From NCBI GenBank assembly GCA_030652575.1, contig JAUSQI010000119.1:1-58023 (forward strand): 58,023 bases of DNA, read 5' to 3'. Shown here piece by piece: positions 25,058 to 34,607 of the stretch. This stretch comes from Stagnimonas sp. GTDB taxonomy: Bacteria > Pseudomonadota > Gammaproteobacteria > Nevskiales > Nevskiaceae. The notes under the pieces were generated by a model that was not told where the DNA came from, searched no databases, and saw only the letters and a program-made list of their open reading frames with translations. The position numbers were made by a program, and so were the translations under genes. Each line of letters starts with the position of its first letter. Position 1 is the stretch's first letter.

Positions 25058-25945
25058 ATGCCCAAGAAACAAATCGCCACCCCGGAAGCCGTCGCCACCG
25101 CTGTCGAAAAGCTCACCGCCGAGAACCTGGAACCGACGCTTGAACGGGTGCGTGCAAAGCTCGGCGGCGGCAGCTACACCACGATCAATCGCGCGCTCGC
25201 CGGGGTGATGCAGGCCCGGCAATCCGGCCCGGCCAAGATCACCGAGATTCCCACCGACCTTATCGAGATCGGCCAGAAGGCCGTCGCCGCCATCTACACC
25301 GCCGTGCAGCGGCAGACGATGGCCACCATTGAGTCCATCGAAGGTGATTCCCGCCGCCAGATCGAGACCGCACAGGCGGCGCGCGCCGAGGCGAGCCTGG
25401 AAATCGAGCGGCTTGAATCTGAGTTGGAATCGGCTGCCGAGGAACTGGAGCAAACGCGCCACGCGGCACAGGAGGCGATCCGTCGCACCGAGCGTGCGGA
25501 AGCTCGTATCGAAGGCCATCAAACCGAACAGCAGCGACTCGCCAGGGAGCTGACTGCCACAAAAGCAGAGGCGGACGCTTCACGAACCCAGGCCCGTGAG
25601 GTGGAGGCGCTCGCACGTCGCTCAGAGCAGGAATCCCGGCAGGAGATTCAAACGCTGCAACGGTCACTGGCGAAAGCCGAGGCCGTGCTGGATGCCGCCG
25701 CCGAGCGCCAGCAGCGGGAAGCGACGGCGATGGCGCAGCTACGCGCTGAGTTGGCAGGCAGCAGGGAGATTGTCGCAACCAGCGCGGCGCGCGCGGAGCG
25801 TGCCGAGGCGGCGCTGGGCGTTCACGAGGAGGCACTGCGCAGCCTGCGCATTGAGCTGGCACAGGCGCGAGAAGCGGAAAATCAGGCTCGCACCGAGGCT
25901 GCTGAACTACGCGGGCAGCTTCGTTTGCAGGCGGCTGCTGCATGA
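25058..25945 (+). CDS. kfrA: KfrA-like coiled-coil DNA-binding protein
   Basis: A 295-residue protein with an N-terminal KfrA-type DNA-binding domain (about 6-80, including VRAKLGGGSYTTINRAL) and a very long alpha-helical, Ala/Glu/Arg-rich coiled coil from about 85 to the end. KfrA proteins are plasmid regulators with histone-like behaviour linked to partition and stable maintenance. The start ATG 25058 is preceded by AGGAG. It is transcribed away from the transfer operon and could also repress that operon. Confidence 0.87.
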   Translation: MPKKQIATPEAVATAVEKLTAENLEPTLERVRAKLGGGSYTTINRALAGVMQARQSGPAKITEIPTDLIEIGQKAVAAIYTAVQRQTMATIESIEGDSRRQIETAQAARAEASLEIERLESELESAAEELEQTRHAAQEAIRRTERAEARIEGHQTEQQRLARELTATKAEADASRTQAREVEALARRSEQESRQEIQTLQRSLAKAEAVLDAAAERQQREATAMAQLRAELAGSREIVATSAARAERAEAALGVHEEALRSLRIELAQAREAENQARTEAAELRGQLRLQAAAA

Positions 25946-26091
25946 GCGCAGGCAGCTTGGGTAGGGCCTGAGTTCTATGGCTGGCTGGACGCAAAAAAAC
26001 AGAAGCCCTTGACATGATTGAGGCGTATAAGCAACGTGTGAAGCAGACACTCGCATCTATCGTCGAACTGGAGCAATCCCGGCGACAAATC

Positions 26092-26116
26092 CTAAGGCCG
26101 CTACGAGCGGCCTTAG
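26092..26116 (+). terminator. Perfect hairpin between kfrA and the defence island
   Basis: CTAAGGCCGCT (26092-26102), loop ACG, AGCGGCCTTAG (26106-26116): an 11-base perfect stem followed by CTGTTTT. It sits between the convergent kfrA and GHKL ATPase genes and may terminate in either direction; the T-run is modest. The rest of 25946-26155 holds only a doubtful 61-codon reading frame (see rejected items). Confidence 0.6.
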
Positions 26117-26155
26117 CTGTTTTGGAGACTGCCGCTTTCACTCACGGCGCGCAGA

Positions 26156-28150
26156 TTATCCAGCCAGCGTGTCTGTTGGAGTCTCGACGGCTTCGATGAT
26201 CGCGTCAGGGATATATTTGGAATGCGCCTTCCTCAGATATTCTGCTTCCGAGCTTGAATCAGCCTGGTAGTCCAGTTGATCGCTGTAGAACTTCAACCTT
26301 GCGCGGGCATCGTCGAGAATCTCAGACCATCTTTTCGCCCACACTGTGAGATTGAGGTCTCCAGCATCGTAAATCAGACCTTGCGGGCGGTCTTTCTGGC
26401 GAGCCTTTCCTTCCGCGTGGTCGTCCATGTCATTCGCAACCACCATGAACGTCCATTTGGTGTTTGCTTTATTGAATCTGGGGTCTTTGGCAACGGCCAG
26501 TGCGTAACTTTCAACCTGTCCAAGCACTTTCGACGTGATGGGTTGACTGGGGCGCTTTAACTCAACCACCAGATACTCGAATTGTCCCTGCGTAGGTCGA
26601 ATCGCGCGTGACAACATGAGGTCGATGCGACCTTGCTTGCCGCCTTCGAGTAGCACCGGATCATCCGCATCCGCGCGTTGTCCCAGCTCGTGCAGATGGA
26701 TGGCCAACACGTCTTCCAGGCGCTTTTCTGAGCCTGCAAGAAAAAAATCTTCCCGGAATAGCCAGGCTTCATTTTCGAGCGCCTTATGCAGGTGGTCGCG
26801 CTCCAGCAATTTAGCCTTCGTTTCTTTATTGAATAAGAGGTCGGTGAGCGCCTCGACAAAATCAATGCGATTTGCAACCACCCTGGCCGAACTGATGATG
26901 CGCGACAGCGTCGTCTTTTTCAGGAGGCTCGCCAGATCATCCTGCTCCTCTTTTTTCAGGCCGAGCACATCTTCCAGTATTCGCCGAACCGACTCTGGGT
27001 TCTCACGAACGGCTTGTGCCAAGAGCCGAAACGTGAACTTGCGAGAGGACTTGTCGGCGTTCTCAAATGAAGGCAAATAGCTCTCGACATTCACGGCAAG
27101 GATGTCGAACACTTGCCGCTCGACTTGCTCCGGCGCGCTGATGTCGGCCTTGTCCTCGTAGGGGTAGATGTCGTCTGCTTTCCAGCGTTCGATAGTGGCG
27201 CTGCGATCTGCTAATTGCCGCAGTCGAAAATGCTCCTTAGTTCTTACCTTTACTGCTTTCAGAATGGATTGAACATCGCTGTGCAAGTCTGCAAGTGAAA
27301 GAAGATCGGTCTTGTCCAGCTCCCGGAAATGGTCTGCCCGAACGTAAACAGTGAAGTTGTAGCCGGGCGCTTTAATTTGAGGGCCAATAGCCATTTCATG
27401 AAGTGCCACACCGCTTGCATCGCATAGATGAAATACCCGTTCCGACGGCACACTCCACTCCACAATGGACACCCTGACGGGCACAACTTTCCCGTTCCCA
27501 AGATCAACATTGCCCAGGTCGTAGTTGTCGCTTCGCAGCTGGACGGAGCGGGGATCAATCGTCTCGCCGTTATAAACAAGTGCTAGGTCTGGATACTCGG
27601 TCAGATAAGCCGCAAAGACTTTCGTAACCTCCAGCATTGACGTGTCGTCGTTTAGCGACGGGAAGTTCTGCTTCATGTTCGAGATCAGAACTTCCGTGCC
27701 ACGAATTGCATCAGGTGTGGCCTTCGGATCAGTCGCCTCGAAATCAGTTAGCTGATTGTCATTGCCTTTGATTCTGTAGCTGATGAGCACGCCGGATTCA
27801 TCGTAGGTGGTATTCCATTCCACCATCTCGCCCAGCGCGAATGCCTTGAATCGGCCTTTGCCGTTTTTCCCGTGCAGCGCACGACCATCGAATCGGCGCT
27901 CTCGGCTTTTCCACGAGTCGCCCAAGCCACCGAAGTAGGCTTCCACCTTGTCACGCCGAATGCCTACTCCATCGTCACGGATTCTGACGGCATGAACACC
28001 GCTCAACTCATTGGGTTCGACAAATACCTGAACCTTCTTCGCACCTGCATCGAAGCCGTTCCAGACCAGCTCAGAAACCGCAGCCAGCGGTTTTGATGCC
28101 GTGAGCGATTTCAAAAAATCTGGCTTTGCAATGACTTTGAAGGTGGTCAC
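26156..28150 (-). CDS. GHKL (HSP90/MutL-like) ATPase with C-terminal PD-(D/E)xK-like domain
   Basis: A 664-residue protein. The N-terminal GHKL ATP-binding fold shows the N box (ELVWNGFDAGA, Glu27, Asn31, Asp34), the G1 box (RDDGVGI, 58-64) and the G2-like GKNGKGRF (94-101). Near the C terminus GRIDLML (Asp510) and YLVVELKRP (Glu530, Lys532) resemble a nuclease core of the DUF4263/Shedu type. ATP-driven conformational control of a nuclease is an inference. It starts with GTG, preceded by AGGGG, 20 bases after abiEii, so it is probably the third gene of the AbiE operon. Base composition is less GC-rich than the transfer genes, consistent with separate acquisition. Confidence 0.8.
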   Translation of the reverse strand: MTTFKVIAKPDFLKSLTASKPLAAVSELVWNGFDAGAKKVQVFVEPNELSGVHAVRIRDDGVGIRRDKVEAYFGGLGDSWKSRERRFDGRALHGKNGKGRFKAFALGEMVEWNTTYDESGVLISYRIKGNDNQLTDFEATDPKATPDAIRGTEVLISNMKQNFPSLNDDTSMLEVTKVFAAYLTEYPDLALVYNGETIDPRSVQLRSDNYDLGNVDLGNGKVVPVRVSIVEWSVPSERVFHLCDASGVALHEMAIGPQIKAPGYNFTVYVRADHFRELDKTDLLSLADLHSDVQSILKAVKVRTKEHFRLRQLADRSATIERWKADDIYPYEDKADISAPEQVERQVFDILAVNVESYLPSFENADKSSRKFTFRLLAQAVRENPESVRRILEDVLGLKKEEQDDLASLLKKTTLSRIISSARVVANRIDFVEALTDLLFNKETKAKLLERDHLHKALENEAWLFREDFFLAGSEKRLEDVLAIHLHELGQRADADDPVLLEGGKQGRIDLMLSRAIRPTQGQFEYLVVELKRPSQPITSKVLGQVESYALAVAKDPRFNKANTKWTFMVVANDMDDHAEGKARQKDRPQGLIYDAGDLNLTVWAKRWSEILDDARARLKFYSDQLDYQADSSSEAEYLRKAHSKYIPDAIIEAVETPTDTLAG

Positions 28151-28170
28151 TTATTTCCCCTGTTGACGCT

Positions 28171-29022
28171 TCACGGCGGCACCACGCCACTCTTAATAAA
28201 TGCATCTCGCAATCGCCCTACCACGTCTGCAATTTGTATCAGGCCCAAGCGATTTTTCCTCAAAAACGCTTGCCACTGCACTTGCTTACCTATGTCGGCA
28301 GCAAAACCATCGCTCAGACCCACGGGCATGACTGCGGGCATTGCCATCTTCCGACGCGCGAAGGTGGCTTCGATGGCCCGCTTCATCTCGCGGGGATCAA
28401 GTGTGCCCTCGCCGAGCAGAATCCACAGATCGAAGTAGTCCTTCATTCGGCTGTTCGCCATGCCGAGCAGACAGATTGCATGAAACTTCTCGGCGACCAC
28501 CGTGTATTTCGGATAGGAGCGGAGCTGAGGTGAAGGCAAATCGCTCAACAGCACTGGGTATTCAATCGCCTCCGGTGCCGGTGTCACCGCATCGCCGAAG
28601 CCGATGTCCACTTGCAGTGTCAGACGCGCACCGTCGAGCTTGGCAAGGATTTCGATGCGCACACCACCGTAACCAGCGTCCTTGCGGATCTCGCTGCCGA
28701 CCACCTGCTGCGGGTCGAAATCGATTCCGTCTTCCGATGCGATGCGGCAGATGTCCTGGAAGACAGCAACCACGGAGCCGATGTCGTCTGCGCCGAAGCC
28801 CAACAAGTCGGCATCGCGTGTGGGCCGGTGCGGGATGTCATACCAAAGCGAAAACAGCAGCGCGCCCTTGAGCAGAAAGTTCGGCGCGTGCGGTGAAATC
28901 GACAGGCGATAGAGCAGGCGCTCCAAGCCGTAGTGCGTCAGCACCAGGTTGAAATCCTGCTTGCGCGCGTCGGCCACGTTCTTGAGCCGGGCGCGGATCG
29001 AGGCTGCGAGATTGCGGCTCAT
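28171..29022 (-). CDS. abiEii: AbiEii nucleotidyltransferase toxin
   Basis: A 283-residue type IV toxin of the AbiEii/AbiGii family. It shows the nucleotidyltransferase pattern LKGALLFSLWYDIPHRPTRD with the catalytic Asp pair in RDADLLG, followed by VVAEKFHAI and RMKDYFDLW. Family members block growth by modifying nucleic-acid substrates such as tRNA and give abortive infection. It overlaps the antitoxin gene by four bases (ATGA). Confidence 0.9.
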   Translation of the reverse strand: MSRNLAASIRARLKNVADARKQDFNLVLTHYGLERLLYRLSISPHAPNFLLKGALLFSLWYDIPHRPTRDADLLGFGADDIGSVVAVFQDICRIASEDGIDFDPQQVVGSEIRKDAGYGGVRIEILAKLDGARLTLQVDIGFGDAVTPAPEAIEYPVLLSDLPSPQLRSYPKYTVVAEKFHAICLLGMANSRMKDYFDLWILLGEGTLDPREMKRAIEATFARRKMAMPAVMPVGLSDGFAADIGKQVQWQAFLRKNRLGLIQIADVVGRLRDAFIKSGVVPP

Positions 29023-29642
29023 GCGGTGAGTGATTCGAGATAGGGGCGCATGACATTGGCGACCCGGTTGATCGTGGCGTAGCGCGTCAGTTCGTCCATC
29101 GTGAACCGCTTCAGCCGCCAGCCTTCATGCAGAGCTTCGAGCGCCACGTCGAGGCCGATCTTGTTGCGATACTTGAAGCAGTCCGCCACCGTCTTGGCCG
29201 CACAGAAAACGGGAACCGTGATGCCGTCCACCGCCACCCGATCAACGCCTTCGGAAAGTGTCGATTCGGACATGCGGATGACGCGCAGCGCAGGTTGATC
29301 GAGGCGCGGTGCCACGACGTTGCCTGGCAGTGCGAGCCAGACCTCAAACGGAGCCTGGGTGCCGATTTCATGCACACGCAGCGCGGAGAGCAGGCAAACC
29401 ACGCCACGCGGCACGCGCAGGGCGACTTCCGCCAGCGAGCGATGCGCGCTCACGGGCTTGTTCGGCAGGCTGTAGATGCCACGCGCTACACGCGCCATCT
29501 TGCCGGCTGCGACCAGCCGAGTAAGCACGACGGTAGGTAGGCCCTGGGCCTTGAGGTCACGGGCGCGCAGCAGACCTTTACGGCGCGCTAGCCCCAGTGC
29601 GGACTTCTCGATGGTGGCTGCGGGTTGCTTCATGGCGCTCAT
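29019..29642 (-). CDS. abiEi: AbiEi antitoxin / autorepressor
   Basis: A 207-residue AbiEi antitoxin with an N-terminal winged-helix domain (about 10-65, including LVAAGKMARVARGIYSLP) and the C-terminal antitoxin domain. AbiEi counteracts AbiEii and represses the operon by binding inverted repeats at its promoter; a matching repeat lies just upstream. The start may be ATG 29642 or ATG 29633; neither has a clear ribosome site. Confidence 0.88.
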   Translation of the reverse strand: MSAMKQPAATIEKSALGLARRKGLLRARDLKAQGLPTVVLTRLVAAGKMARVARGIYSLPNKPVSAHRSLAEVALRVPRGVVCLLSALRVHEIGTQAPFEVWLALPGNVVAPRLDQPALRVIRMSESTLSEGVDRVAVDGITVPVFCAAKTVADCFKYRNKIGLDVALEALHEGWRLKRFTMDELTRYATINRVANVMRPYLESLTA

Positions 29643-29690
29643 ATTGTTGCTTAATCAATGTATATGTCAACAAGTGCATTGCTTGAGCAA
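29643..29690 (-). promoter_or_regulatory. abiE promoter with inverted-repeat operator
   Basis: TTGCTTAATCAATG (29647-29660) and CATTGCTTGAGCAA (29677-29690) form an imperfect inverted repeat (12 of 14 positions). On the minus strand TTGACA (complement of 29664-29669) is followed by a 17-base spacer and an AT-rich ACAATA, a plausible promoter reading into abiEi. The remainder of 29643-29862 separates divergent defence operons and contains no convincing gene. Confidence 0.5.
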
Positions 29691-29862
29691 CGCAGAATTG
29701 ATGCGAATCCTCGGATAAATCAGATGGCCATCCGATGTTTTGTATCTTCACTTGCCTCTACGACAATGGCACAAGAGCTTGAAAATCAAACGCCTGGGCC
29801 TGCACGGACAGAGCGCCGCCAACAGTGCAGCCACCTCGTTAATCCACGTTATCGGGGTAATA

Positions 29863-32724
29863 ATGGCTGACATGCCAATCACCCCCCACCAAGCGAAGTA
29901 TTTCGCCTACGAACTCACGCGCCGCCATCCGCCGGACAGTTTGGAGAAGCTCGCTAGCGTGGTGGCCGGTGCGCAGGTTGACCTCAACCCGCACCAGGTC
30001 GATGCCGCTCTGTTTGCCTTCAGCTCTCCGCTGTCACGCGGGGTGCTGCTGGCCGATGAAGTGGGCCTGGGCAAGACCATCGAAGCGGGCTTGGTGCTCA
30101 GCCAGAAGTGGGCCGAGCGCAAGCGGCGCATTCTCGTTATCACCCCGGCCAACCTGCGCAAGCAGTGGCACCAGGAATTGAGCGAAAAGTTCTTCCTGCC
30201 TTGCCGCCTGCTCGAAGCCAAGTCCTATAACGCCGCTATCAAGGCAGGCCAGTTCCGCCCGTTCGAGGTGGATGAGATCGTAATCTGCTCCTACCAGTTC
30301 GCCCGCAGCAAAGCGACCGATGTGGCCAACACCTCCTGGGACATCGTGGTGATGGATGAAGCGCACCGCCTGCGCAACGTCTACAAGCCCAGCAACGTCA
30401 TCGCCAACACCCTCAAGCTCGCGCTCAAAGACCGCCAGAAGCTGCTGCTTACCGCCACCCCGCTGCAAAACTCGCTGCTCGAACTCTACGGCCTCATTAG
30501 CCTGATTGACGACCATGTGTTCGGCGATGCCAAGAGCTTCAAGGAGCAGTTTTCGGCGCTCAATCAAGAGCAGGTGTTTGCCTCGCTCAAGGCGCGGCTC
30601 AAGCCCCTGTGTCACCGCACCTTGCGCCGCCAAGTCACGGCCTACATCCCCTACACGAAGCGCCTGCCGCTGGTGGAGAAGTTCACGCCAGACGAAAGCG
30701 AAGACCAGCTCTACGCCCTCGTGACGGAGTACCTGCAACGCCCCAATCTGCAAGCTCTTCCATCGGGCCAGCGCAGCCTGATGACCCTAATCCTGCGCAA
30801 GCTCCTGGCATCCAGCACATTCGCCATTGCCGGCGCGCTCACCACCATCAGCAACCGGCTCAAAGACAAGCTCAAGCAACACACCCCGGTTAGAACGCTC
30901 GAAGACGAGCTGGGCGAGGACTACGACGCTTTCGATGAAACCGCAGAGGAATGGGACGCCGTTCATGACGAGCCGCTAACAGCGGAAAGCCGTGATGCCA
31001 TCACCGCAGAAATTGCCGATCTCGACGAGTTCGCCCGCCTCGCAACCAGCATCAGCCAGAACGCCAAGGGCGATGCCCTGCTGCGCGCCCTGCATATTGC
31101 AATGGACACCGCCAGCCACCTCAAGGCGGCTCAGAAGGCCATCATCTTCACCGAGAGCCGCAAGACTCAGGACTACCTGCTGCGCATCCTCAGTGACAGC
31201 CCCTGGAAGGACGGCATCGTCCTCTTCAACGGCAGCAACACCGACGCCCGCTCCAAAGCCATCTACACAGAATGGCTGGCGCGCCACAAAGGCAGCGACC
31301 GCATCACCGGCTCCAAAACCGCCGACATGCGCTCGGCCCTCGTGGACTACTTCCGCGAGCAGGGCCAGATCATGATCGCCACCGAAGCGGGGGCAGAAGG
31401 CATCAACCTGCAATTTTGCTCGCTGGTGGTGAATTACGACCTGCCTTGGAACCCCCAGCGCATCGAGCAGCGCATTGGCCGCTGCCACCGTTACGGGCAG
31501 AAGCACGACGTCGTGGTGGTCAACTTTCTCAACAGCAAGAACGAGGCGGATCAGCGCGTCTTCGAGCTGCTGTCCGAGAAGTTCCAATTGTTTGAAGGCG
31601 TGTTCGGGGCCAGCGATGAAGTGCTGGGCGCGATTGAGTCTGGCGTGGACTTTGAGAAGCGCATCAGCGACATCTACCAACGCTGCCGCAAGCCCGATGA
31701 GATCAAGACCGCGTTCGATCAGCTACAGCTCGAACTCAGTCTGGAAATCAACCAGGCCATGACCCAGACCCGCCGCAAGCTGTTGGAACATTTTGATGAC
31801 GAGGTGCAAGAAAAGCTGCGCATCCAAGATGCCTCCTCGAAAGCCGTGCTGGGCCGCATCGAAAAACTGCTGATGCGCCTCACCCAGCATCAGCTACGTG
31901 ACCTCGCCAGCTTCCCCAACGATTCCTCCTTCCACCTCAAGACCCTGCCAGCAGACTGCGAGACACACAGCATTCCGCTGGGCCTTTACGAGCTACCTCG
32001 GCGCAGCGGCGACGCCCATACCTACCGCCTCGGCCACCCGCTGGCCGACGCAGTTGTGCGGCAGGCCAAAGCCAAGGCGCTGGCTCCGGCAGAGTTGCAA
32101 TTCAACATCGAGGCGCACCAGGGCAAGGTCAGCATCCTGCAACCGTTGCGCGGCAGCAGCGGCTTCCTCACCGTCAGCCAGTTCACTTTGGAATCAATGG
32201 ATCAGGCTGAGGATCATCTGATTCTGGCTGCCGTCACAGATAGCGGCGAATTGCTTGATGAAGAAACTGTTCGCCGCTTGTTATCGGTGCCTGCTCAGGC
32301 CGGCAGCCCTGGATTGCTGCCCGCGCCCTTACAGCTCAACGAGTGGACGCTTAAGCGTCAGCGAGAGATTCAGCACAGGACATCCGAGCGCAACGCCGAA
32401 TTCTTCGAAGCCGAGGCTATGAAGCTTGACGGATGGGCTGATGACCTCAAGGCAGGCCTGGAGCGCGAAGTCAAAGAGCTGGATCGTCAGATCAAGGATG
32501 CACGCCGGGCAGCAACCGTGGCACTGACGTTGGAAGAAAAGCTCAGTGGACAAAAGCAAGTCAAGGCGCTCGAATTTCAGCGCAACGAACGTCGTCGGTC
32601 GCTTTTCGATGCACAGGATCAGATCGACAAGCAGCGCGAGGCATTGATTGCTGACATCGAGAAAAAGTTGTCGCAGCAGCATCACCTCGAAACTCTCTTC
32701 ACAACTCGCTGGAGTCTGTGCTGA
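29863..32724 (+). CDS. SNF2-family helicase of the defence operon
   Basis: A 953-residue SF2 ATPase. Walker A is DEVGLGKT (65-72), motif II is DEAH (165-168), and the helicase C domain ends with VNYDLPWNPQRIEQRIGRCHRYGQ-type residues. A long helical region follows (about 780-950). Such proteins translocate on duplex DNA; it could scan or remodel DNA for the downstream enzymes. The start ATG 29863 (MADMPITPHQ) was chosen for the conserved N terminus. Its stop overlaps the next start (TGATG at 32722-32726). It is first of four coupled genes. Confidence 0.88.
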   Translation: MADMPITPHQAKYFAYELTRRHPPDSLEKLASVVAGAQVDLNPHQVDAALFAFSSPLSRGVLLADEVGLGKTIEAGLVLSQKWAERKRRILVITPANLRKQWHQELSEKFFLPCRLLEAKSYNAAIKAGQFRPFEVDEIVICSYQFARSKATDVANTSWDIVVMDEAHRLRNVYKPSNVIANTLKLALKDRQKLLLTATPLQNSLLELYGLISLIDDHVFGDAKSFKEQFSALNQEQVFASLKARLKPLCHRTLRRQVTAYIPYTKRLPLVEKFTPDESEDQLYALVTEYLQRPNLQALPSGQRSLMTLILRKLLASSTFAIAGALTTISNRLKDKLKQHTPVRTLEDELGEDYDAFDETAEEWDAVHDEPLTAESRDAITAEIADLDEFARLATSISQNAKGDALLRALHIAMDTASHLKAAQKAIIFTESRKTQDYLLRILSDSPWKDGIVLFNGSNTDARSKAIYTEWLARHKGSDRITGSKTADMRSALVDYFREQGQIMIATEAGAEGINLQFCSLVVNYDLPWNPQRIEQRIGRCHRYGQKHDVVVVNFLNSKNEADQRVFELLSEKFQLFEGVFGASDEVLGAIESGVDFEKRISDIYQRCRKPDEIKTAFDQLQLELSLEINQAMTQTRRKLLEHFDDEVQEKLRIQDASSKAVLGRIEKLLMRLTQHQLRDLASFPNDSSFHLKTLPADCETHSIPLGLYELPRRSGDAHTYRLGHPLADAVVRQAKAKALAPAELQFNIEAHQGKVSILQPLRGSSGFLTVSQFTLESMDQAEDHLILAAVTDSGELLDEETVRRLLSVPAQAGSPGLLPAPLQLNEWTLKRQREIQHRTSERNAEFFEAEAMKLDGWADDLKAGLEREVKELDRQIKDARRAATVALTLEEKLSGQKQVKALEFQRNERRRSLFDAQDQIDKQREALIADIEKKLSQQHHLETLFTTRWSLC

Positions 32725-34607
32725 TGCCTACGCGCGACGAAAAGGTAAGTGAGATTGAGGCGGCTCTGCGTAAGCGTTTCTTCCAGCATGTGCCCAAAGT
32801 CGAGACGCCAAGCCGTCAAACCTGGACAGACGAACAGCACGACATCGACCGACTATCGCGCGCCATCGCGGCATACAGCCTTGTGGGCGAGTGCGAGGTG
32901 GACGACGCAACCGCTGCCAGCGCTATCACCGACGGCAGCAACGACGGCGGTATCGACTCGCTCTACTTCGACCGAGCGAACGGACGCCTGCTGATCGTCC
33001 AGGCAAAATTCAAGAGAACTGGTGCTGCACCTTCCCAAGAGGAGACTCTCAAGACAATCAACGGCATTAAGGCCCTTCTTGCCAGACGTTTCGGGGAGTT
33101 CAATCAGGCCATCCAGAATCGGCTCGACGAAATTGAAGAAGCCCTGGACAAGCCCGGAACAAAGGTTGAAGTCATCCTCGCGTTTCTAGGCGACCAAGTC
33201 GGTCCTCACGTTACCAACGACCTCAACGCACTGCGGACAGACTTCAATGGGTTTGATGAGGTGTTGAATTGGAAAGCTGTCGGGCTCGAACTCATCCACG
33301 CCTGGTTGGTTGCAGAGCAGACGCCTGCAAATATAGAAGCGCAGATCACGCTCACAAACTGGGCGCATGTAACCACGCCGCGCCGAGCGATTTACGGGCA
33401 GATCACCGCCGCCTCACTCGCTGCCTTGGTGGTCGAGCATGGCAAGTCGCTATTCGAGCGCAACATCCGACATTACTTGGGCTCCGTTGGTGTGAACACC
33501 GCCATCGAGAAGACGGTGCGCAGCCGCCCGGAGGAATTCTTCTATCTAAACAACGGCATCACCGCCACGGCCAGCGAAATTACACCTGCCCTTGGCGGGC
33601 CTGATCCGCGGACGTTCCGGCTTAAAAACGTGTCTATCGTCAACGGAGCTCAAACCGCCGGTGCGATCGCCAACGCTGCCTTGGCAGGGGCCATTTCGGA
33701 TGATGCAAAGCTGCTCATCACGGTCATCCAGGTCGGGGATTCCGAAGACACCATAGGTATGAAGGTCACAAAAGCCCGCAATCATCAAAATACAGTACGG
33801 GGAGTCGATTTTGCAGCGCTCGACCCCAACCAAGAGCAGCTCCGTCGTAGCCTCGCAATGGTCGGCATCACATATCACTACCGGCCTTCAGCAGAGGCAC
33901 GCGCGCGACGCGATGATGCCTTCACGCTCGAAGAGGCCGCCATCGCGCTGGCCTGCTGGTCTCAGCCGATCCTGACCGGCATAGCGGCGTATCGGCTTCG
34001 CGGCAGCCAAAAGGTCAACAACGCCATAGGTTTCGTGGTCATCGCCAAGCGAGAGGTCGGGCGTCTATGGGAGCAAGACGGCGAGCTTTACGGCCAGTTG
34101 TTCACGGCGGACCTTTCTGGAATACGCGTATCTCGAATGGTTCGCCTGTATCGCTTTGTGGATCAGATTCTGGCCGACACCGAGACGTCTCAAACTCAAT
34201 ACAGCCGTCGCATGTTTTTCAGGCACGGGCGCTATTTCACGATGGCCTTCGTTGCCCATGCGTCCAAAGACATCATCAACCGCAACGAATTAGCTTTGTC
34301 GCCTGCGGATCGACTGTCGATTTCCCAGCGGGTGAACGAGATGGCCGAGCTGATTTATGCGCAAAGTCAGAGGCTCTCGCTGGAGGCCGGCTTCCTATCG
34401 GTCTTCAGGAATCTAAGCGATGCACAACCGCTGGCTGAAAGCGTGCTGGTCGAACTGAACAGCTCAGCCGGTGCGACGGCGCCGCCCGTAGCAGGACCAC
34501 GAGCACCGGAACCCGCAGCACCTATAGCACCAGAATCAGCAGCTGAAGCATTGGCAGCAGTAGAAGCACCGACCCTCACTGCGCACACCAACGGTGCGAA
34601 TCCATGA
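32724..34607 (+). CDS. AIPR-family abortive-infection protein with nuclease-like N terminus
   Basis: A 627-residue protein with the AIPR signature: EFFYLNNGITATA (NNGIT at 276-280) and NVSIVNGAQTAGA (NGAQT at 307-311). Near the N terminus DGSNDGGIDSLYF (Asp70-Asp78) and LIVQAKFKR (Gln93, Lys95) form a D...QxK pattern typical of Mrr-like restriction nucleases. The C-terminal 60 residues are Ala/Pro-rich. It starts with ATG 32724 overlapping the helicase stop and ends in ATGA with the methyltransferase. AIPR proteins are tied to phage defence; the exact chemistry here is an inference. Confidence 0.85.
   Translation: MPTRDEKVSEIEAALRKRFFQHVPKVETPSRQTWTDEQHDIDRLSRAIAAYSLVGECEVDDATAASAITDGSNDGGIDSLYFDRANGRLLIVQAKFKRTGAAPSQEETLKTINGIKALLARRFGEFNQAIQNRLDEIEEALDKPGTKVEVILAFLGDQVGPHVTNDLNALRTDFNGFDEVLNWKAVGLELIHAWLVAEQTPANIEAQITLTNWAHVTTPRRAIYGQITAASLAALVVEHGKSLFERNIRHYLGSVGVNTAIEKTVRSRPEEFFYLNNGITATASEITPALGGPDPRTFRLKNVSIVNGAQTAGAIANAALAGAISDDAKLLITVIQVGDSEDTIGMKVTKARNHQNTVRGVDFAALDPNQEQLRRSLAMVGITYHYRPSAEARARRDDAFTLEEAAIALACWSQPILTGIAAYRLRGSQKVNNAIGFVVIAKREVGRLWEQDGELYGQLFTADLSGIRVSRMVRLYRFVDQILADTETSQTQYSRRMFFRHGRYFTMAFVAHASKDIINRNELALSPADRLSISQRVNEMAELIYAQSQRLSLEAGFLSVFRNLSDAQPLAESVLVELNSSAGATAPPVAGPRAPEPAAPIAPESAAEALAAVEAPTLTAHTNGANP

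Noticed and set aside
26014-26199. 61-codon plus-strand frame after kfrA
   Set aside because: No ribosome site, contains the terminator hairpin, and overlaps the end of the GHKL gene on the other strand. It may be a gene remnant but I cannot support it.
29658-29870. 70-codon plus-strand frame before the SNF2 gene
   Set aside because: Covers the abiE operator and ends inside the SNF2 start; no ribosome site or family features.
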